64,000 nt of DNA from Paraburkholderia hayleyella (GCF_009455685.1 NZ_QPES01000002.1:496001-560000), one strand, 5' to 3'. Positions 30,800-40,557 are shown, counted from the first letter of the stretch. Translations and numbers: made by a program. The notes: generated by a model from the letters alone, not told the origin.

Positions 30800-30944
30800 G
30801 ATTACCGGTTCATCGTTAGGCCATCGTCAGGCATTGTTCTTCAGTACAGGCTGAGGCTTACGGCCTGCCAGGTGGTCAACCGCGGTATCCGGCTCAAGGC
30901 CTGGGAGAGCACCCCAGCGGGGCACATCCAGGCGGCTTGGGCGC

Positions 30945-31433
30945 TTAACGATACGGCGCGTCCGCGGCCTTGCTCGCAGCGATTTCGCTTTCATAGCGGT
31001 CGCCCACGGCCAGCAGCATGTCCTTGGTGAAATACAGGTCACCGCGTTTTTCACCGTGGTATTCGAGAATATGTGTCTCAACAATCGAATCAACGGGACA
31101 GCTTTCTTCACAAAAACCGCAAAAGATGCATTTCGTGAGATCAATGTCGTAGCGCGTGGTGCGGCGGGTATTGTCCGCACGGGTCTCCGATTCGATCGTG
31201 ATCGCCATCGCAGGGCACACGGCCTCGCACAGCTTGCATGCGATGCAGCGCTCTTCGCCGTTTTCGTAGCGGCGCAGTGCATGCAAGCCACGAAAGCGTG
31301 CCGATATCGGCGTTTTTTCTTCCGGAAACTGCACCGTGATCTTGCGCTGGAACGTATAACGCCCAGTGAGTGCAAGACCTTTGAGCAGCTCGGTCAGAAA
31401 GAAGGCTTTAAAAAAGTTTTGAATTGCGGTCAT
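30945..31433 (-). CDS. nuoI: NADH-quinone oxidoreductase subunit I
   Basis: A 162-residue peripheral-arm subunit with two [4Fe-4S] ferredoxin motifs, CIACKLCEAVCP near residue 63 and CIFCGFCEESCP near residue 102, which hold clusters N6a and N6b. The N-terminal part (FFKAFFLTELLKGL) anchors the arm to the membrane. It lies between nuoH and nuoJ. Confidence 0.97.
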   Translation of the reverse strand: MTAIQNFFKAFFLTELLKGLALTGRYTFQRKITVQFPEEKTPISARFRGLHALRRYENGEERCIACKLCEAVCPAMAITIESETRADNTRRTTRYDIDLTKCIFCGFCEESCPVDSIVETHILEYHGEKRGDLYFTKDMLLAVGDRYESEIAASKAADAPYR

Positions 31434-31448
31434 GGGTTCATCCGCCCT

Positions 31449-32513
31449 TTATTTCCAGATATTCAATGGCGACATGATCCAGAAGCCGACCACCACCAGC
31501 CACACCACGCATACGGGGATAAACACTTTCCAGCCCAGACGCATGATCTGGTCATAGCGGTAACGGGGAAACGTCGCACGCGCCCAGATGAATACCGATA
31601 ACAGGAAGAAAACCTTCGCAACCAGCCAGACGATGCCCGGGATGAACGACAGGAAACCGAACGGCGCACTCCAGCCACCGAGAAACAGCGTTGCGGTCAG
31701 CGCCGAGATCACGATCATGTTGATGTATTCGGCAAGGAAGAACAGCGCGAACGCCATGCCGGAGTAATCAATCATGTGACCCGCGACGATTTCTGATTCG
31801 CCCTCGACCACGTCGAACGGGTGACGGTTCGTTTCAGCAATGCCTGAAATGAAATACACCACGAACATCGGCAACAGCGGCAACCAGTTCCATGAGAGGA
31901 AAGTCAGGCCATAGCTGGCAAAAACACCTCGTTCCTGGGAGCCAACGATTTCCGACAGATTCAGACTGCCTGCCGTCATCAGTACGACGACCAGCGCGAA
32001 GCCCATCGCAATTTCATATGAAATCATCTGCGCCGCGGCCCGCATTGCACCCAGAAACGCGTATTTCGAATTGGAGGCCCAACCCGCGAGAATCACGCCA
32101 TACACACCAATCGACGAAATCGCCATCGCGTACAGCAGCCCCGCATTAATATCGCCAAGCACCGCCCCCGCCTGGAACGGGATCACCGCCCAAACTGCAA
32201 AAGCCGGCACCACGGTCATGATCGGCGCAACCAGATAAATCCAGCGGCTCGCCTTGGTTGGCTGAATGACTTCCTTTAGCAACAGCTTCAGCACGTCCGC
32301 AATCGGCTGCAGCAAACCTGCCGGGCCCACGCGGTTCGGCCCAAGGCGCACGTGCATCCAGCCAATCAGCTTGCGCTCCCACAGAATCAGGTAAGCCACG
32401 CATAGCAAAATCACGACGGCCACCACCAGGATGCGCACCAGCGCCCACACCGTCGGCCACGCCACACCGAGAAGCTGCGCGCCGCCCGAATTGATCGTCT
32501 CGAACAAGCTCAT
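31449..32513 (-). CDS. nuoH: NADH-quinone oxidoreductase subunit H
   Basis: A 354-residue membrane subunit that forms the quinone-binding chamber at the junction of the two arms. It has the conserved ERKLIGWMHVRLGPNRVGP loop, EVIQPTKASRW, and the acidic loop TNRHPFDVVEGESEIVAG. Its ATG directly abuts the nuoG stop codon with no spacer. Confidence 0.97.
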   Translation of the reverse strand: MSLFETINSGGAQLLGVAWPTVWALVRILVVAVVILLCVAYLILWERKLIGWMHVRLGPNRVGPAGLLQPIADVLKLLLKEVIQPTKASRWIYLVAPIMTVVPAFAVWAVIPFQAGAVLGDINAGLLYAMAISSIGVYGVILAGWASNSKYAFLGAMRAAAQMISYEIAMGFALVVVLMTAGSLNLSEIVGSQERGVFASYGLTFLSWNWLPLLPMFVVYFISGIAETNRHPFDVVEGESEIVAGHMIDYSGMAFALFFLAEYINMIVISALTATLFLGGWSAPFGFLSFIPGIVWLVAKVFFLLSVFIWARATFPRYRYDQIMRLGWKVFIPVCVVWLVVVGFWIMSPLNIWK

Positions 32514-34853
32514 TTACGCCTTCTCCACCACCAGTTCACCGAACAGGCTGCCCAGCGCTGCACCCGCGGACGTCGCCGCCGATACGCGGACGGCCGTCTG
32601 CGCAAGATTGACGTCGCGCACGGCGGGCAACTGCACCGAACGCTCACCCTGGCGCACGCGAACCGCGTCGCCATCTTTCAAACCCAAGCGGTCGAATAAC
32701 GCGGCTGGCAAGCCTGCGGTATTCGCTATCCGGGCCGCCGCTGTCAGATGCAGCGACTCGGCACGCCGCACTAACGCATCGGCGTGATAAATCGGCACAT
32801 CGGCGATCCGCTCAAATGAGCCTTCTGCCATTCTGGATGCCGTGCTGCGTGCGGGGACGGCATCAGTCTTGTTCGAAGACAGCCTGGCCGCGTCGAAATT
32901 GCCGCCATCCAATGCCGCGCTGCGAACTTCTTCTGCGGTGTCGAACTCGAAGCCCGGCACACCCAGCAGGTTGCCCAGCACACGTAACACCTTCCAGCCC
33001 GGACGTGTTTCGCCCAATGGCCGCACCACGCCGTTGAACGTTTGCAACGTCCCTTCCGCATTGACAAACGTGCCCGCGGTTTCGGTAAACGGCGCGACCG
33101 GCAGCAAAACATCGGCGTAATCCATACCGCTCCGGAAGGCCGACAGCACCACCACCATTTCAGCCTGATTCAGCGCGGCGACAGCCTGAGCGGGATGAGC
33201 GGTGTCGTACTCGGGCTCGAGGTTGAGCAGCACGTAGCCCTTGCGCGGCTGCGCGAAGGCTTCCTGGGCGTTCAGACCGCCATCAGCCGGCGTCGCGCCT
33301 GCGAGGTAAGCCCCCACGGTATTAGCCGCCTCGGTCAGGAAGCCCAGTTTTGCACCCGTATTTTCGGCAATCCATTGAGCCGCAGCGTGAATACGGCTGA
33401 ATTCAGGATGACGCACGGCATCGTTGCCAAGCAGTACGGCCCGGCGCTCGCCCGAAGCCAGCGCAGCCGCAACCTGTTTGGCCGCATCGGATGGCTCGAT
33501 GTCGGCAAAAGCTTGCGGCGCGGCAACACTCCTGGCTTGTGCAACGGCCACGGCAATACCGGCGAGTTCGTCGAGCCACGCAGAGGGAGCAGCCACCAGA
33601 CGTTGTGCCTGGGGAATCAGCGCGTTATCGGCGCTTGCCTGGAGCATGGCAAGCTTCGCGCCATCCCTCGCGGCCTGGCGCAAACGCGCGGCAAACAGCG
33701 GATGATCGCGGCGCAGATGCGAGCCGACGATCAGCGCGGCATCGAGCGTGGACAGTTCAGCGATCTTCATTCCAAGCCACGGCGCACCTTTCAGGGGTGC
33801 GGAAAAATCGCTTTGACGCAGACGGAAATCGACGTTCGGCGTACCTACGGCTTGCGCCAGCTTTTTCAGCAAGAAAAGCTCTTCAACGGTGCTATGCGGG
33901 CTGGCAAGCAGCGCCAGTGCATTCGCGCCGTGATCGCCCTTGATGCCGTTAAAGCCCTTGACAACATATTCGAGCGCTGTCTGCCAGTCGGTCTCGATCC
34001 ACTTGCCGTCCTGCTTGAGCATCGGTTGCGTCAGACGCTCGGCGCTATTGAGCGCTTCATATGAGAAGCGGTCTTTATCGGAGATCCAGCATTCGTTGAT
34101 CGTTTCGTTCTCATAGGGCAGAACACGCATCACGCGGTTGTTCTTCACCTGCACCACGAGATTGGCGCCAACCGAATCATGCGGGCTGACCGACTTGCGG
34201 CGCGACAGCTCCCACGTCCGGGCGCTGTAACGGAACGGCTTGCTGGTCAGCGCGCCTACCGGGCACAGGTCGATCATGTTGCCCGACAGTTCCGAATCAA
34301 CTGTTTTGCCGACGAACGACGTAATTTCAGAGTGCTCGCCACGGCCCAGCATGCCAAGCTCCATGACACCCGCGACTTCCTGGCCAAAACGCACACAACG
34401 CGTGCAATGGATGCAACGCGTCATTTCTTCCATCGAAATCAGCGGGCCGACATTTTTGTGGAAGACCACGCGTTTTTCTTCGTTATAACGCGAGGAAGAT
34501 TTGCCGTAGCCCACAGCCAGATCTTGCAACTGGCATTCACCGCCCTGATCGCAAATCGGACAATCAAGCGGATGGTTGATCAGCAAAAATTCCATCACCG
34601 ATTGCTGCGCCTTCACCGCCTTGTCCGACTTGGTGCGCACAATCATGCCCGCGGACACGGGGGTCGCGCAGGCCGGCACAGCCTTCGGCATCTTCTCGAC
34701 TTCGACAAGGCACATCCGGCAATTGGCCGCAATCGACAGCTTCTTGTGGTAGCAGAAATGCGGAATGTAGGTGTCGATCTTGTGCGCAGCCTGGATCACC
34801 ATGCTGCCTTCGGCCACCTCAACCTTCTTGCCGTCTATTTCCAGTTCAACCAT
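32514..34853 (-). CDS. nuoG: NADH-quinone oxidoreductase subunit G
   Basis: A 779-residue peripheral-arm subunit. Its N-terminal third binds iron-sulfur clusters through the CRMCLVEVEK, HPLDCPICDQGGECQLQD and CIHCTRCVRFG segments. The rest is a molybdopterin-oxidoreductase-like domain without the cofactor. ATG at 34853 is chosen because an aaggaag ribosome-binding site sits 10 bases upstream. The alternative TTG at 34862 would be only one base from that site. The gap to nuoF is 132 bases. Confidence 0.97.
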   Translation of the reverse strand: MVELEIDGKKVEVAEGSMVIQAAHKIDTYIPHFCYHKKLSIAANCRMCLVEVEKMPKAVPACATPVSAGMIVRTKSDKAVKAQQSVMEFLLINHPLDCPICDQGGECQLQDLAVGYGKSSSRYNEEKRVVFHKNVGPLISMEEMTRCIHCTRCVRFGQEVAGVMELGMLGRGEHSEITSFVGKTVDSELSGNMIDLCPVGALTSKPFRYSARTWELSRRKSVSPHDSVGANLVVQVKNNRVMRVLPYENETINECWISDKDRFSYEALNSAERLTQPMLKQDGKWIETDWQTALEYVVKGFNGIKGDHGANALALLASPHSTVEELFLLKKLAQAVGTPNVDFRLRQSDFSAPLKGAPWLGMKIAELSTLDAALIVGSHLRRDHPLFAARLRQAARDGAKLAMLQASADNALIPQAQRLVAAPSAWLDELAGIAVAVAQARSVAAPQAFADIEPSDAAKQVAAALASGERRAVLLGNDAVRHPEFSRIHAAAQWIAENTGAKLGFLTEAANTVGAYLAGATPADGGLNAQEAFAQPRKGYVLLNLEPEYDTAHPAQAVAALNQAEMVVVLSAFRSGMDYADVLLPVAPFTETAGTFVNAEGTLQTFNGVVRPLGETRPGWKVLRVLGNLLGVPGFEFDTAEEVRSAALDGGNFDAARLSSNKTDAVPARSTASRMAEGSFERIADVPIYHADALVRRAESLHLTAAARIANTAGLPAALFDRLGLKDGDAVRVRQGERSVQLPAVRDVNLAQTAVRVSAATSAGAALGSLFGELVVEKA

Positions 34854-34985
34854 GATGGTCAATCTTCCTTAACCTGATATCACTCAATCAATCGCCTGTT
34901 CGCTCACCACTCGCCGCTCGCTGAATCCGCTCAAGCGTTGCCTGCGTGCAGCGATGAACCCGCGGCACACGCCACGCACCGGCCT

Positions 34986-36314
34986 CTATGCGGCAGCGAC
35001 TTCGGGCGCGTGTACCGCACCGGCATGAGCGCCGGTCAAGCATCGCTTGTTGGCAACGTGATATTCGAATTCATTCCAGAAATGCTTGAGCATGCCGCGC
35101 ACGGGCATCGCCGCCGCATCGCCCAGCGCGCAGATCGTACGGCCCATGATGTTTTCGGCCACCGAGTTCAGCAAATCCAGGTCTTCCGGACGGCCCTGAC
35201 CATGTTCGATCCGGTGTACGACGCGGTACAGCCAACCCGTGCCTTCCCGGCAGGGCGTGCATTGGCCGCATGATTCTTCGTAATAGAAATACGACAGGCG
35301 CAACAACGAACGCACCATGCAGCGTGTGTCGTCCATCACGATCACTGCGCCAGAACCCAGCATCGAACCCGCTTTCGCAATCGAGTCGTAATCGAGGTCG
35401 GTCTGCATCATCACCTCCCCCGGGAGGACCGGTGCGGACGAACCGCCAGGAATCACGGCCTTGATCTTGCCGCCGCCGCGCATCCCGCCGGCCAGATCCA
35501 TCAGCGCCGAAAATGGCGTGCCAAGCGGCACTTCGTAGTTGCCTGGACGCTCGATATCGCCGGAAATCGAAAAAATCTTCGTGCCGCCGTTATTCGGCTT
35601 GCCGAGTTCGAGATAGTTTTGCGGACCGATCTGCAGCAGGAAAGGCACCGCCGCAAATGTTTCGGTATTGTTGATCGTGGTGGGCTTGCCAAAAGCACCG
35701 AAGCTGGCCGGGAACGGCGGCTTGAAGCGCGGCTGGCCTTTTTTACCCTCAAGCGACTCAAGCAATGCGGTTTCTTCGCCGCAGATATAGGCGCCATACC
35801 CATGGTGTGCGTGCAGCTCAAACGAAAAGCTGGAGCCCATGATGTTATCGCCAAGGAAGCCCGCCTTGCGCGCCTCTTCAAGCGCCTCTTCAAAACGCTT
35901 GTAAACGTCCCAGATTTCGCCGTGAATATAGTTGTAACCAACCGTGATGCCCATCGCGTAAGCGCCAATGGCCATCCCTTCGATCAGCGAGTGGGGGTTC
36001 CAGCGCAGGATGTCACGATCCTTGAACGTGCCGGGCTCGCCTTCGTCCGAATTGCAAACGAGATACTTTTGCCCAGGAAACTGGCGCGGCATGAAGCTCC
36101 ACTTCAAGCCGGTCGGAAACCCTGCACCGCCACGTCCGCGCAAGCCCGAAGCCTTCACGTCGGCGATAACCTGTTCCGGTGAAATTTTTTCTTCGAGAAT
36201 GCGGCGCAACTGAACATAACCGCCGCGCGCCACGTAGTCTTCGAGATGCCAGTTGTCGCCGTTAAGGCCGGCGAGAATCAATGGTTTGATGTGACGATCG
36301 TGCAAAGACGTCAT
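34986..36314 (-). CDS. nuoF: NADH-quinone oxidoreductase subunit F
   Basis: A 442-residue subunit that binds NADH and FMN and holds one [4Fe-4S] cluster. It contains the glycine-rich GLRGRGGAGFPTGLKWSF nucleotide loop, CNSDEGEPGTFKDRDIL, and the cluster motif ESCGQCTPCREGTGWL. The start at 36314 overlaps the nuoE stop as ATGA (36311-36314), indicating translational coupling. A longer reading from 36368 would run inside nuoE. Confidence 0.97.
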   Translation of the reverse strand: MTSLHDRHIKPLILAGLNGDNWHLEDYVARGGYVQLRRILEEKISPEQVIADVKASGLRGRGGAGFPTGLKWSFMPRQFPGQKYLVCNSDEGEPGTFKDRDILRWNPHSLIEGMAIGAYAMGITVGYNYIHGEIWDVYKRFEEALEEARKAGFLGDNIMGSSFSFELHAHHGYGAYICGEETALLESLEGKKGQPRFKPPFPASFGAFGKPTTINNTETFAAVPFLLQIGPQNYLELGKPNNGGTKIFSISGDIERPGNYEVPLGTPFSALMDLAGGMRGGGKIKAVIPGGSSAPVLPGEVMMQTDLDYDSIAKAGSMLGSGAVIVMDDTRCMVRSLLRLSYFYYEESCGQCTPCREGTGWLYRVVHRIEHGQGRPEDLDLLNSVAENIMGRTICALGDAAAMPVRGMLKHFWNEFEYHVANKRCLTGAHAGAVHAPEVAAA

Positions 36315-36796
36315 TTCGAAAGCTCCTTGAGCAGCTGGTCGATCTTCTCGCGGCTCATAAAGCTGCACATCCGGTGGTTATTCACCAGCAACACCGGCGC
36401 ATCGCCACAAGAGCCCATGCACTCGCCTTCTTTCAGCGTAAACCGGCCATCCGCGGTGGTTTCGCCAAAACCGATGCCGAGCTTTTGTTTCAGATAATCA
36501 GCCGCACTATCCGAGCCGCCGTCGGGGCCTAGCTGACAAGGCAAATTGGTACAGAGCGTGATCTTGTACTTGCCGACCGGAGAGGTCTCATACATCGTGT
36601 AGAACGTGGCGACTTCCTGCACGGCGACTGCCGGCATGCCGAGGTAATCCGCGACGAACTCCATGATTTCCGGCGACAGCCAGCCGTGCTCTTCCTGAGC
36701 CACGGCCAACGCGGACATCACGGCGGATTGCTTTTGCTCGGCGGGATATTTCGCTACCGCACGATCAATTTCTTTCAGGCCTTCAGCTGAGATCAT
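36311..36796 (-). CDS. nuoE: NADH-quinone oxidoreductase subunit E
   Basis: A 161-residue thioredoxin-fold subunit with the [2Fe-2S] ligands in CTNLPCQLGP and GECMGSCGDAP. It passes electrons beside NuoF at the tip of the arm. ATG at 36796 (MISAEGLKEIDRAVAKYP) fits the family; an upstream ATG at 36817 adds seven residues. The 146-base gap upstream to nuoD carries a tandem repeat but no gene. Confidence 0.96.
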   Translation of the reverse strand: MISAEGLKEIDRAVAKYPAEQKQSAVMSALAVAQEEHGWLSPEIMEFVADYLGMPAVAVQEVATFYTMYETSPVGKYKITLCTNLPCQLGPDGGSDSAADYLKQKLGIGFGETTADGRFTLKEGECMGSCGDAPVLLVNNHRMCSFMSREKIDQLLKELSK

Positions 36797-36925
36797 TTTC
36801 AGACACGACTCTTTCAATTCCTACCGAACGAAAACCTGTCGCCAACCGCATGTGCGACAGACCCGGCGTTCCTTTGCCTGGCAACACGCTCATGCGTGTG
36901 CCCTTACCCATATTGCAGCGCTATA

Positions 36926-36949
36926 CCTAACGACTTAACGACCTAACGA
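36926..36949. repeat. 8-bp tandem repeat covering the nuoD stop codon
   Basis: Three 8-bp units (cctaacga, cttaacga, cctaacga) run end to end. The nuoD stop codon (36943-36945) lies in the third unit, so an indel of this repeat would leave NuoD intact but alter the untranslated gap before nuoE. Confidence 0.7.
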
Positions 36950-38196
36950 TCTATCTCGCCAAACACGATGTCTTGCGTACCGATAATGGTCACGGCATCG
37001 GCGATCATGTGGCCGCGCGCCATCTCATCCAGCGTGGACAGGTGAGCGTAGCCAGGCGCGCGGATCTTCAGGCGATAGGGCTTGTTCGCCCCATCCGAAA
37101 TCAGATAGATACCGAACTCGCCCTTCGGATGCTCAACCGCGGCATACGTCTCGCCTTCTGGCACGTGGAAGCCTTCGGTAAAGAGCTTGAAGTGGTGAAT
37201 CAGATCTTCCATGTTCGACTTCATCCCGACACGCGACGGCGGCGCCACCTTGTGGTTATCGATCATCACCGGGCCGGGATTTTTACGCAGCCAGTCGATG
37301 CACTGCCTGGCGATGCGGGTGGACTGACGCATCTCTTCAACACGGACCAGATAGCGGTCATAGCAATCGCCATTCACGCCCACCGGAATATCGAAATCAA
37401 GCTCGCCATAGACTTCGTAAGGCTGCTTCTTGCGCAAATCCCATTCAATCCCGGAACCACGCAGCATCGCGCCCGTCATGCCAAGCTGCAACGCACGCTC
37501 AGGGCTGACAACGCCGATTCCTACCAGACGCTGCTTCCAGATCCGGTTATCGGTGAGCAAGGTTTCATACTCATCGACGCAACCCGGAAACCGGATAAAA
37601 AAATCTTCGATGAAATCAAGGAGCGAGCCCTGACGGTTTTCATTCATCTTCGACAATGCTTTTGCATTGTGAATTTTGGATGCCTTGTATTGCGGCATCG
37701 CATCCGGCAAATCACGATAAACACCGCCCGGACGATAGTAAGCCGCGTGCATCCGGGCGCCGGACACCGCTTCGTACACGTCCATCAGGTCTTCACGCTC
37801 GCGGAAGGCATACAGAAAAACCGCCATCGCACCGACGTCGAGCGCGTGCGAGCCAATCCACATCAGGTGGTTCAGCACGCGCGTAATTTCGTCGAATAGC
37901 ACCCGGATGTACTGGGCACGCACCGGCACGTCGATGCCGAGCAGTTTTTCGATCGCCATCACATAGCCGTGCTCGTTGACCATCATCGACACGTAATCGA
38001 GACGGTCCATATACGGCACGGACTGGAGGAAAGTTTTTGTTTCAGCGAGTTTTTCGGTTGCACGATGCAACAGGCCGATATGGGGATCGGCACGCTGGAT
38101 GACTTCACCGTCAAGCTCGAGCACCAGGCGCAGCACACCGTGCGCAGCCGGGTGTTGCGGGCCAAAGTTGAGCGTGTAGTTTTTGATTTCTGCCAT
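36943..38196 (-). CDS. nuoD: NADH-quinone oxidoreductase subunit D
   Basis: A 417-residue subunit related to hydrogenase large chains that lines the quinone site. It begins MAEIKNYTLNFGPQHPAAHG, with the conserved HPAAHG quinone-contact loop, and ends DIVFGEIDR. It is separate from NuoC, unlike the NuoCD fusion of enterobacteria. It follows nuoC by 9 bases. Confidence 0.97.
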   Translation of the reverse strand: MAEIKNYTLNFGPQHPAAHGVLRLVLELDGEVIQRADPHIGLLHRATEKLAETKTFLQSVPYMDRLDYVSMMVNEHGYVMAIEKLLGIDVPVRAQYIRVLFDEITRVLNHLMWIGSHALDVGAMAVFLYAFREREDLMDVYEAVSGARMHAAYYRPGGVYRDLPDAMPQYKASKIHNAKALSKMNENRQGSLLDFIEDFFIRFPGCVDEYETLLTDNRIWKQRLVGIGVVSPERALQLGMTGAMLRGSGIEWDLRKKQPYEVYGELDFDIPVGVNGDCYDRYLVRVEEMRQSTRIARQCIDWLRKNPGPVMIDNHKVAPPSRVGMKSNMEDLIHHFKLFTEGFHVPEGETYAAVEHPKGEFGIYLISDGANKPYRLKIRAPGYAHLSTLDEMARGHMIADAVTIIGTQDIVFGEIDR

Positions 38197-38205
38197 GGCG
38201 TTCTC

Positions 38206-38808
38206 CTAGTGTTTCAGGCCGCCATACCGGTCCTCCCGAATCACGCGGGGCGTGATCTCGCGGGGCTCGATCGTCACAGGCTGATAAACAACACGCTTTT
38301 CTTCCGGGTCGTAACGCATTTCTACGTATCCGGAAATGGGGAAATCTTTGCGGAAAGGATGACCCACGAAACCGTAGTCAGTCAGAATTCGGCGCAAATC
38401 CGGATGCCCATCAAAGACAAGGCCGTATAGATCAAACGCTTCGCGCTCGTACCAGTTGGCCGAACTCCAGATATCAACAACCGATGGAATCACGGGCATG
38501 TCGTCATCCGGGGCGAACACTCGCACCCGCACACGCCAGTTGTTTGTCACCGACAGCAGATGTAGCACCGCAGCGAAACGCGGGCCTTCGCACAGGCGAT
38601 CGCCATACGTTTGGTAATCGACGCCGCATAAATCAACGAGTTGCTCAAAGCCGAACTGGCGATCATCACGCAAGCGCGTCGCCACCTCAAGATAATTAGC
38701 GGGTTTGACAACGATCGTGAGCTCACCGATTGCTTCAGTGATGCTAACCAGGACACTGCCCAGTGCCGCATCCAGGTTCGCTTTAAGGATCTCGAGTTTG
38801 CTTGCCAT
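38206..38808 (-). CDS. nuoC: NADH-quinone oxidoreductase subunit C
   Basis: A 200-residue peripheral-arm subunit. It has the family motif EREAFDLYGLVFDGHPDLRRILTDYGFVGHPFRKDFP near the C-terminal part, shown in pieces as EREAFDLYG and GHPFRKDFP. The ATG at 38808 (MASKLEILKANL) is chosen. The reading from 38928 adds 40 residues that overlap nuoB. Confidence 0.95.
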   Translation of the reverse strand: MASKLEILKANLDAALGSVLVSITEAIGELTIVVKPANYLEVATRLRDDRQFGFEQLVDLCGVDYQTYGDRLCEGPRFAAVLHLLSVTNNWRVRVRVFAPDDDMPVIPSVVDIWSSANWYEREAFDLYGLVFDGHPDLRRILTDYGFVGHPFRKDFPISGYVEMRYDPEEKRVVYQPVTIEPREITPRVIREDRYGGLKH

Positions 38809-38840
38809 AGTGTGGGGAGAGGGAGGAAGAGGCTCGAGTC

Positions 38841-39320
38841 TTATTGACGAGCGATAGTGCTTGTACGGCGGATCTTGGCTTGCAACTGGATCACACCATA
38901 AACAAGTGCTTCTGCGGTGGGCGGACAACCCGGCACATAGACATCAACCGGCACAATGCGGTCACAACCACGCACCACCGAATACGAATAGTGGTAGTAC
39001 CCGCCCCCATTCGCACACGAGCCCATCGAGATCACCCAGCGCGGCTCCGCCATCTGGTCATAGACCTTGCGCAACGCAGGCGCCATCTTGTTACAGAGCG
39101 TACCCGCCACGATCATCACGTCGGACTGACGCGGACTAGGGCGAAACACCACACCAAAACGATCAAGATCGTAGCGGGCTGCGCCCGCATGCATCATCTC
39201 AACCGCGCAGCACGCGAGACCAAACGTCACCGGCCATAACGAACCGGTGCGCGTCCAGTTGATTAGCTTGTCAGCCGTCGTGGTGACAAACCCTTCCTTC
39301 AAGACCCCTTCGATACTCAT
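38841..39320 (-). CDS. nuoB: NADH-quinone oxidoreductase subunit B
   Basis: A 159-residue subunit that holds cluster N2, the last electron carrier before quinone. Its ligands are in GLACCAVEM, MGSCANGGGYYHY and VPGCPPTAEAL. ATG at 39320 begins MSIEGVLKEGFV as in betaproteobacterial homologues. Confidence 0.97.
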   Translation of the reverse strand: MSIEGVLKEGFVTTTADKLINWTRTGSLWPVTFGLACCAVEMMHAGAARYDLDRFGVVFRPSPRQSDVMIVAGTLCNKMAPALRKVYDQMAEPRWVISMGSCANGGGYYHYSYSVVRGCDRIVPVDVYVPGCPPTAEALVYGVIQLQAKIRRTSTIARQ

Positions 39321-39384
39321 TTTGCTTTCCACTCCAGACGGACAGCTCTAGCCCTGGCTGCCCCGCAAACCGGCAATAAACCCA

Positions 39385-39744
39385 TCACTCCCAGTCGAGG
39401 CCACCTTTTTTCCAGATATAGGCAAAGCCCAGCAGGAATTCGAGCAGAAAAATCATCATTGCGATGAAGCCGGGCCAGCCGATATCGCGCAAAGCCACGC
39501 CCCACGGAAACAGAAACGCGGTTTCAAGATCGAAAATGATGAACAGAATGGCGACGAGATAGTAACGCACATCGAACTTCATGCGCGCGTCTTCAAACGC
39601 TTCGAAGCCGCACTCGTAGGGTGCGTTCTTTTGACTGTCAGGGTTGCTGGGACCGAGGATCTTGCCAATGCTGACCAGCGCTATGCCCAAACCGGTGCCC
39701 ACGATAAGGAACAGCAAGACGGGGAAATAGGCTGCGAGGTTCAA
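39385..39744 (-). CDS. nuoA: NADH-quinone oxidoreductase subunit A (TTG start)
   Basis: A 119-residue three-helix membrane subunit and the first gene of the complex I operon. The family N-terminus NLAAYFPVLLFLIVGTG follows a TTG codon at 39744 that has a gagga ribosome-binding site 7 bases upstream. The only upstream ATG (39792) adds 16 residues with no family similarity, so TTG is the likely start. The core KNAPYECGFEAFEDARMKFD is intact. The terminator at 39861-39894 separates it from the upstream tRNA-Leu, so a promoter should lie in 39745-39860, but none stands out. Confidence 0.93.
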   Translation of the reverse strand: MNLAAYFPVLLFLIVGTGLGIALVSIGKILGPSNPDSQKNAPYECGFEAFEDARMKFDVRYYLVAILFIIFDLETAFLFPWGVALRDIGWPGFIAMMIFLLEFLLGFAYIWKKGGLDWE

Positions 39745-39860
39745 GACTATCCTCAATCGGTTGGTTCTAAAAACCGCCAGGGAAAAACACACGCCCAGCG
39801 CAAATTACTTCGATCTGCCTGGCACCGCAAGCCAGCGGCAAGACACAGGGCAGAAGTAAA

Positions 39861-39894
39861 AATGCCAGCCGAAGCGAAGCAAGCGGCTGGCATT
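39861..39894 (-). terminator. Intrinsic terminator after tRNA-Leu
   Basis: An 11-bp perfect stem (39861-39871 with 39884-39894) followed on the minus strand by a run of five T. It lies 10 bases past the tRNA and should end the tRNA transcript before the nuo operon. Confidence 0.85.
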
Positions 39895-39903
39895 AAACAA
39901 CAT

Positions 39904-39989
39904 TGGTGCCGACGGCGAGACTCGAACTCGCACAGCTTACGCCACTACCCCCTCAAGATAGCGTGTCTACCAATTTCACCACGTCGGCA
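39904..39989 (-). tRNA. tRNA-Leu (GAG)
   Basis: An 86-base class II tRNA with long variable arm and encoded CCA. The acceptor stem is TGCCGAC/GTCGGCA, the D-arm contains TGGTGAAATTGGTAGACACG, the anticodon GAG lies at 39952-39954, and the T-arm contains GTTCGAGTCTC. It lies between secG and nuoA, a conserved position in this group. Confidence 0.97.
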
Positions 39990-40098
39990 CGGCTGCAATG
40001 CGGGGATAACTCACAAAACCCACGAATCGCTTCAAGCTTTGAATTATAACTCGGAAAATAAGGTTGTTCAATGCACAAAAGTGCTTAAAACAAAAAAA

Positions 40099-40467
40099 TT
40101 ATTTTGGTACGTTCTGGCCCGGTGTCGAAGCAGCCAATGGTGCCGATACGCCGGCTGCCGCGGAAGCCTGGGCCACTGGAGCAGTGATCGCAGCCGTTTC
40201 ACCCAGCACACCGGCAGAAGGCTTGGCCCGATACGCACCAAGATAGGTCAGCGTCAACGTAGTGACAAAAAATATCGCCGCCAGCACTGCCGTGGTATGC
40301 GACAAAAAGTTGGCCGATCCCGTTGCACCAAACAGGCTGCCAGACGCACCGCTACCGAAGGCAGCCCCCATATCAGCGCCCTTGCCATGCTGTAACAGCA
40401 CGAGGCCAATTACACCCAGCGCCGATAGCAACTGGACTACAACAATCAATGTTTTCAAATACAGCAT
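40099..40467 (-). CDS. secG: Preprotein translocase subunit SecG
   Basis: A 122-residue inner-membrane subunit of the SecYEG export channel, with two membrane helices and the family loop LLQHGKGADMGAAFGSGASGSLFG at residues 25-48. The C-terminal extension is rich in Ala and Pro. ATG at 40467 has an aggtga ribosome-binding site; an upstream in-frame TTG (40485) is not preferred. It follows tpiA by 90 bases. Confidence 0.95.
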   Translation of the reverse strand: MLYLKTLIVVVQLLSALGVIGLVLLQHGKGADMGAAFGSGASGSLFGATGSANFLSHTTAVLAAIFFVTTLTLTYLGAYRAKPSAGVLGETAAITAPVAQASAAAGVSAPLAASTPGQNVPK

Positions 40468-40557
40468 TGCATTCACCTGAATCAATATTTAGCCGTGCAG
40501 CGCAAAATGCGCGCACCGATGGCATGTTTGTTAGGCAGGCTTGCCCGAGCAACGAAC

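Noticed and set aside
30827..31375. A 182-codon minus-strand frame overlapping nuoI
   Set aside because: It is the same strand but another frame within nuoI, with Arg/Ser-rich shadow composition.
33042..34064. A 340-codon plus-strand frame opposite nuoG
   Set aside because: Fully antisense to nuoG with shadow-like composition and no recognisable domain or ribosome-binding site.
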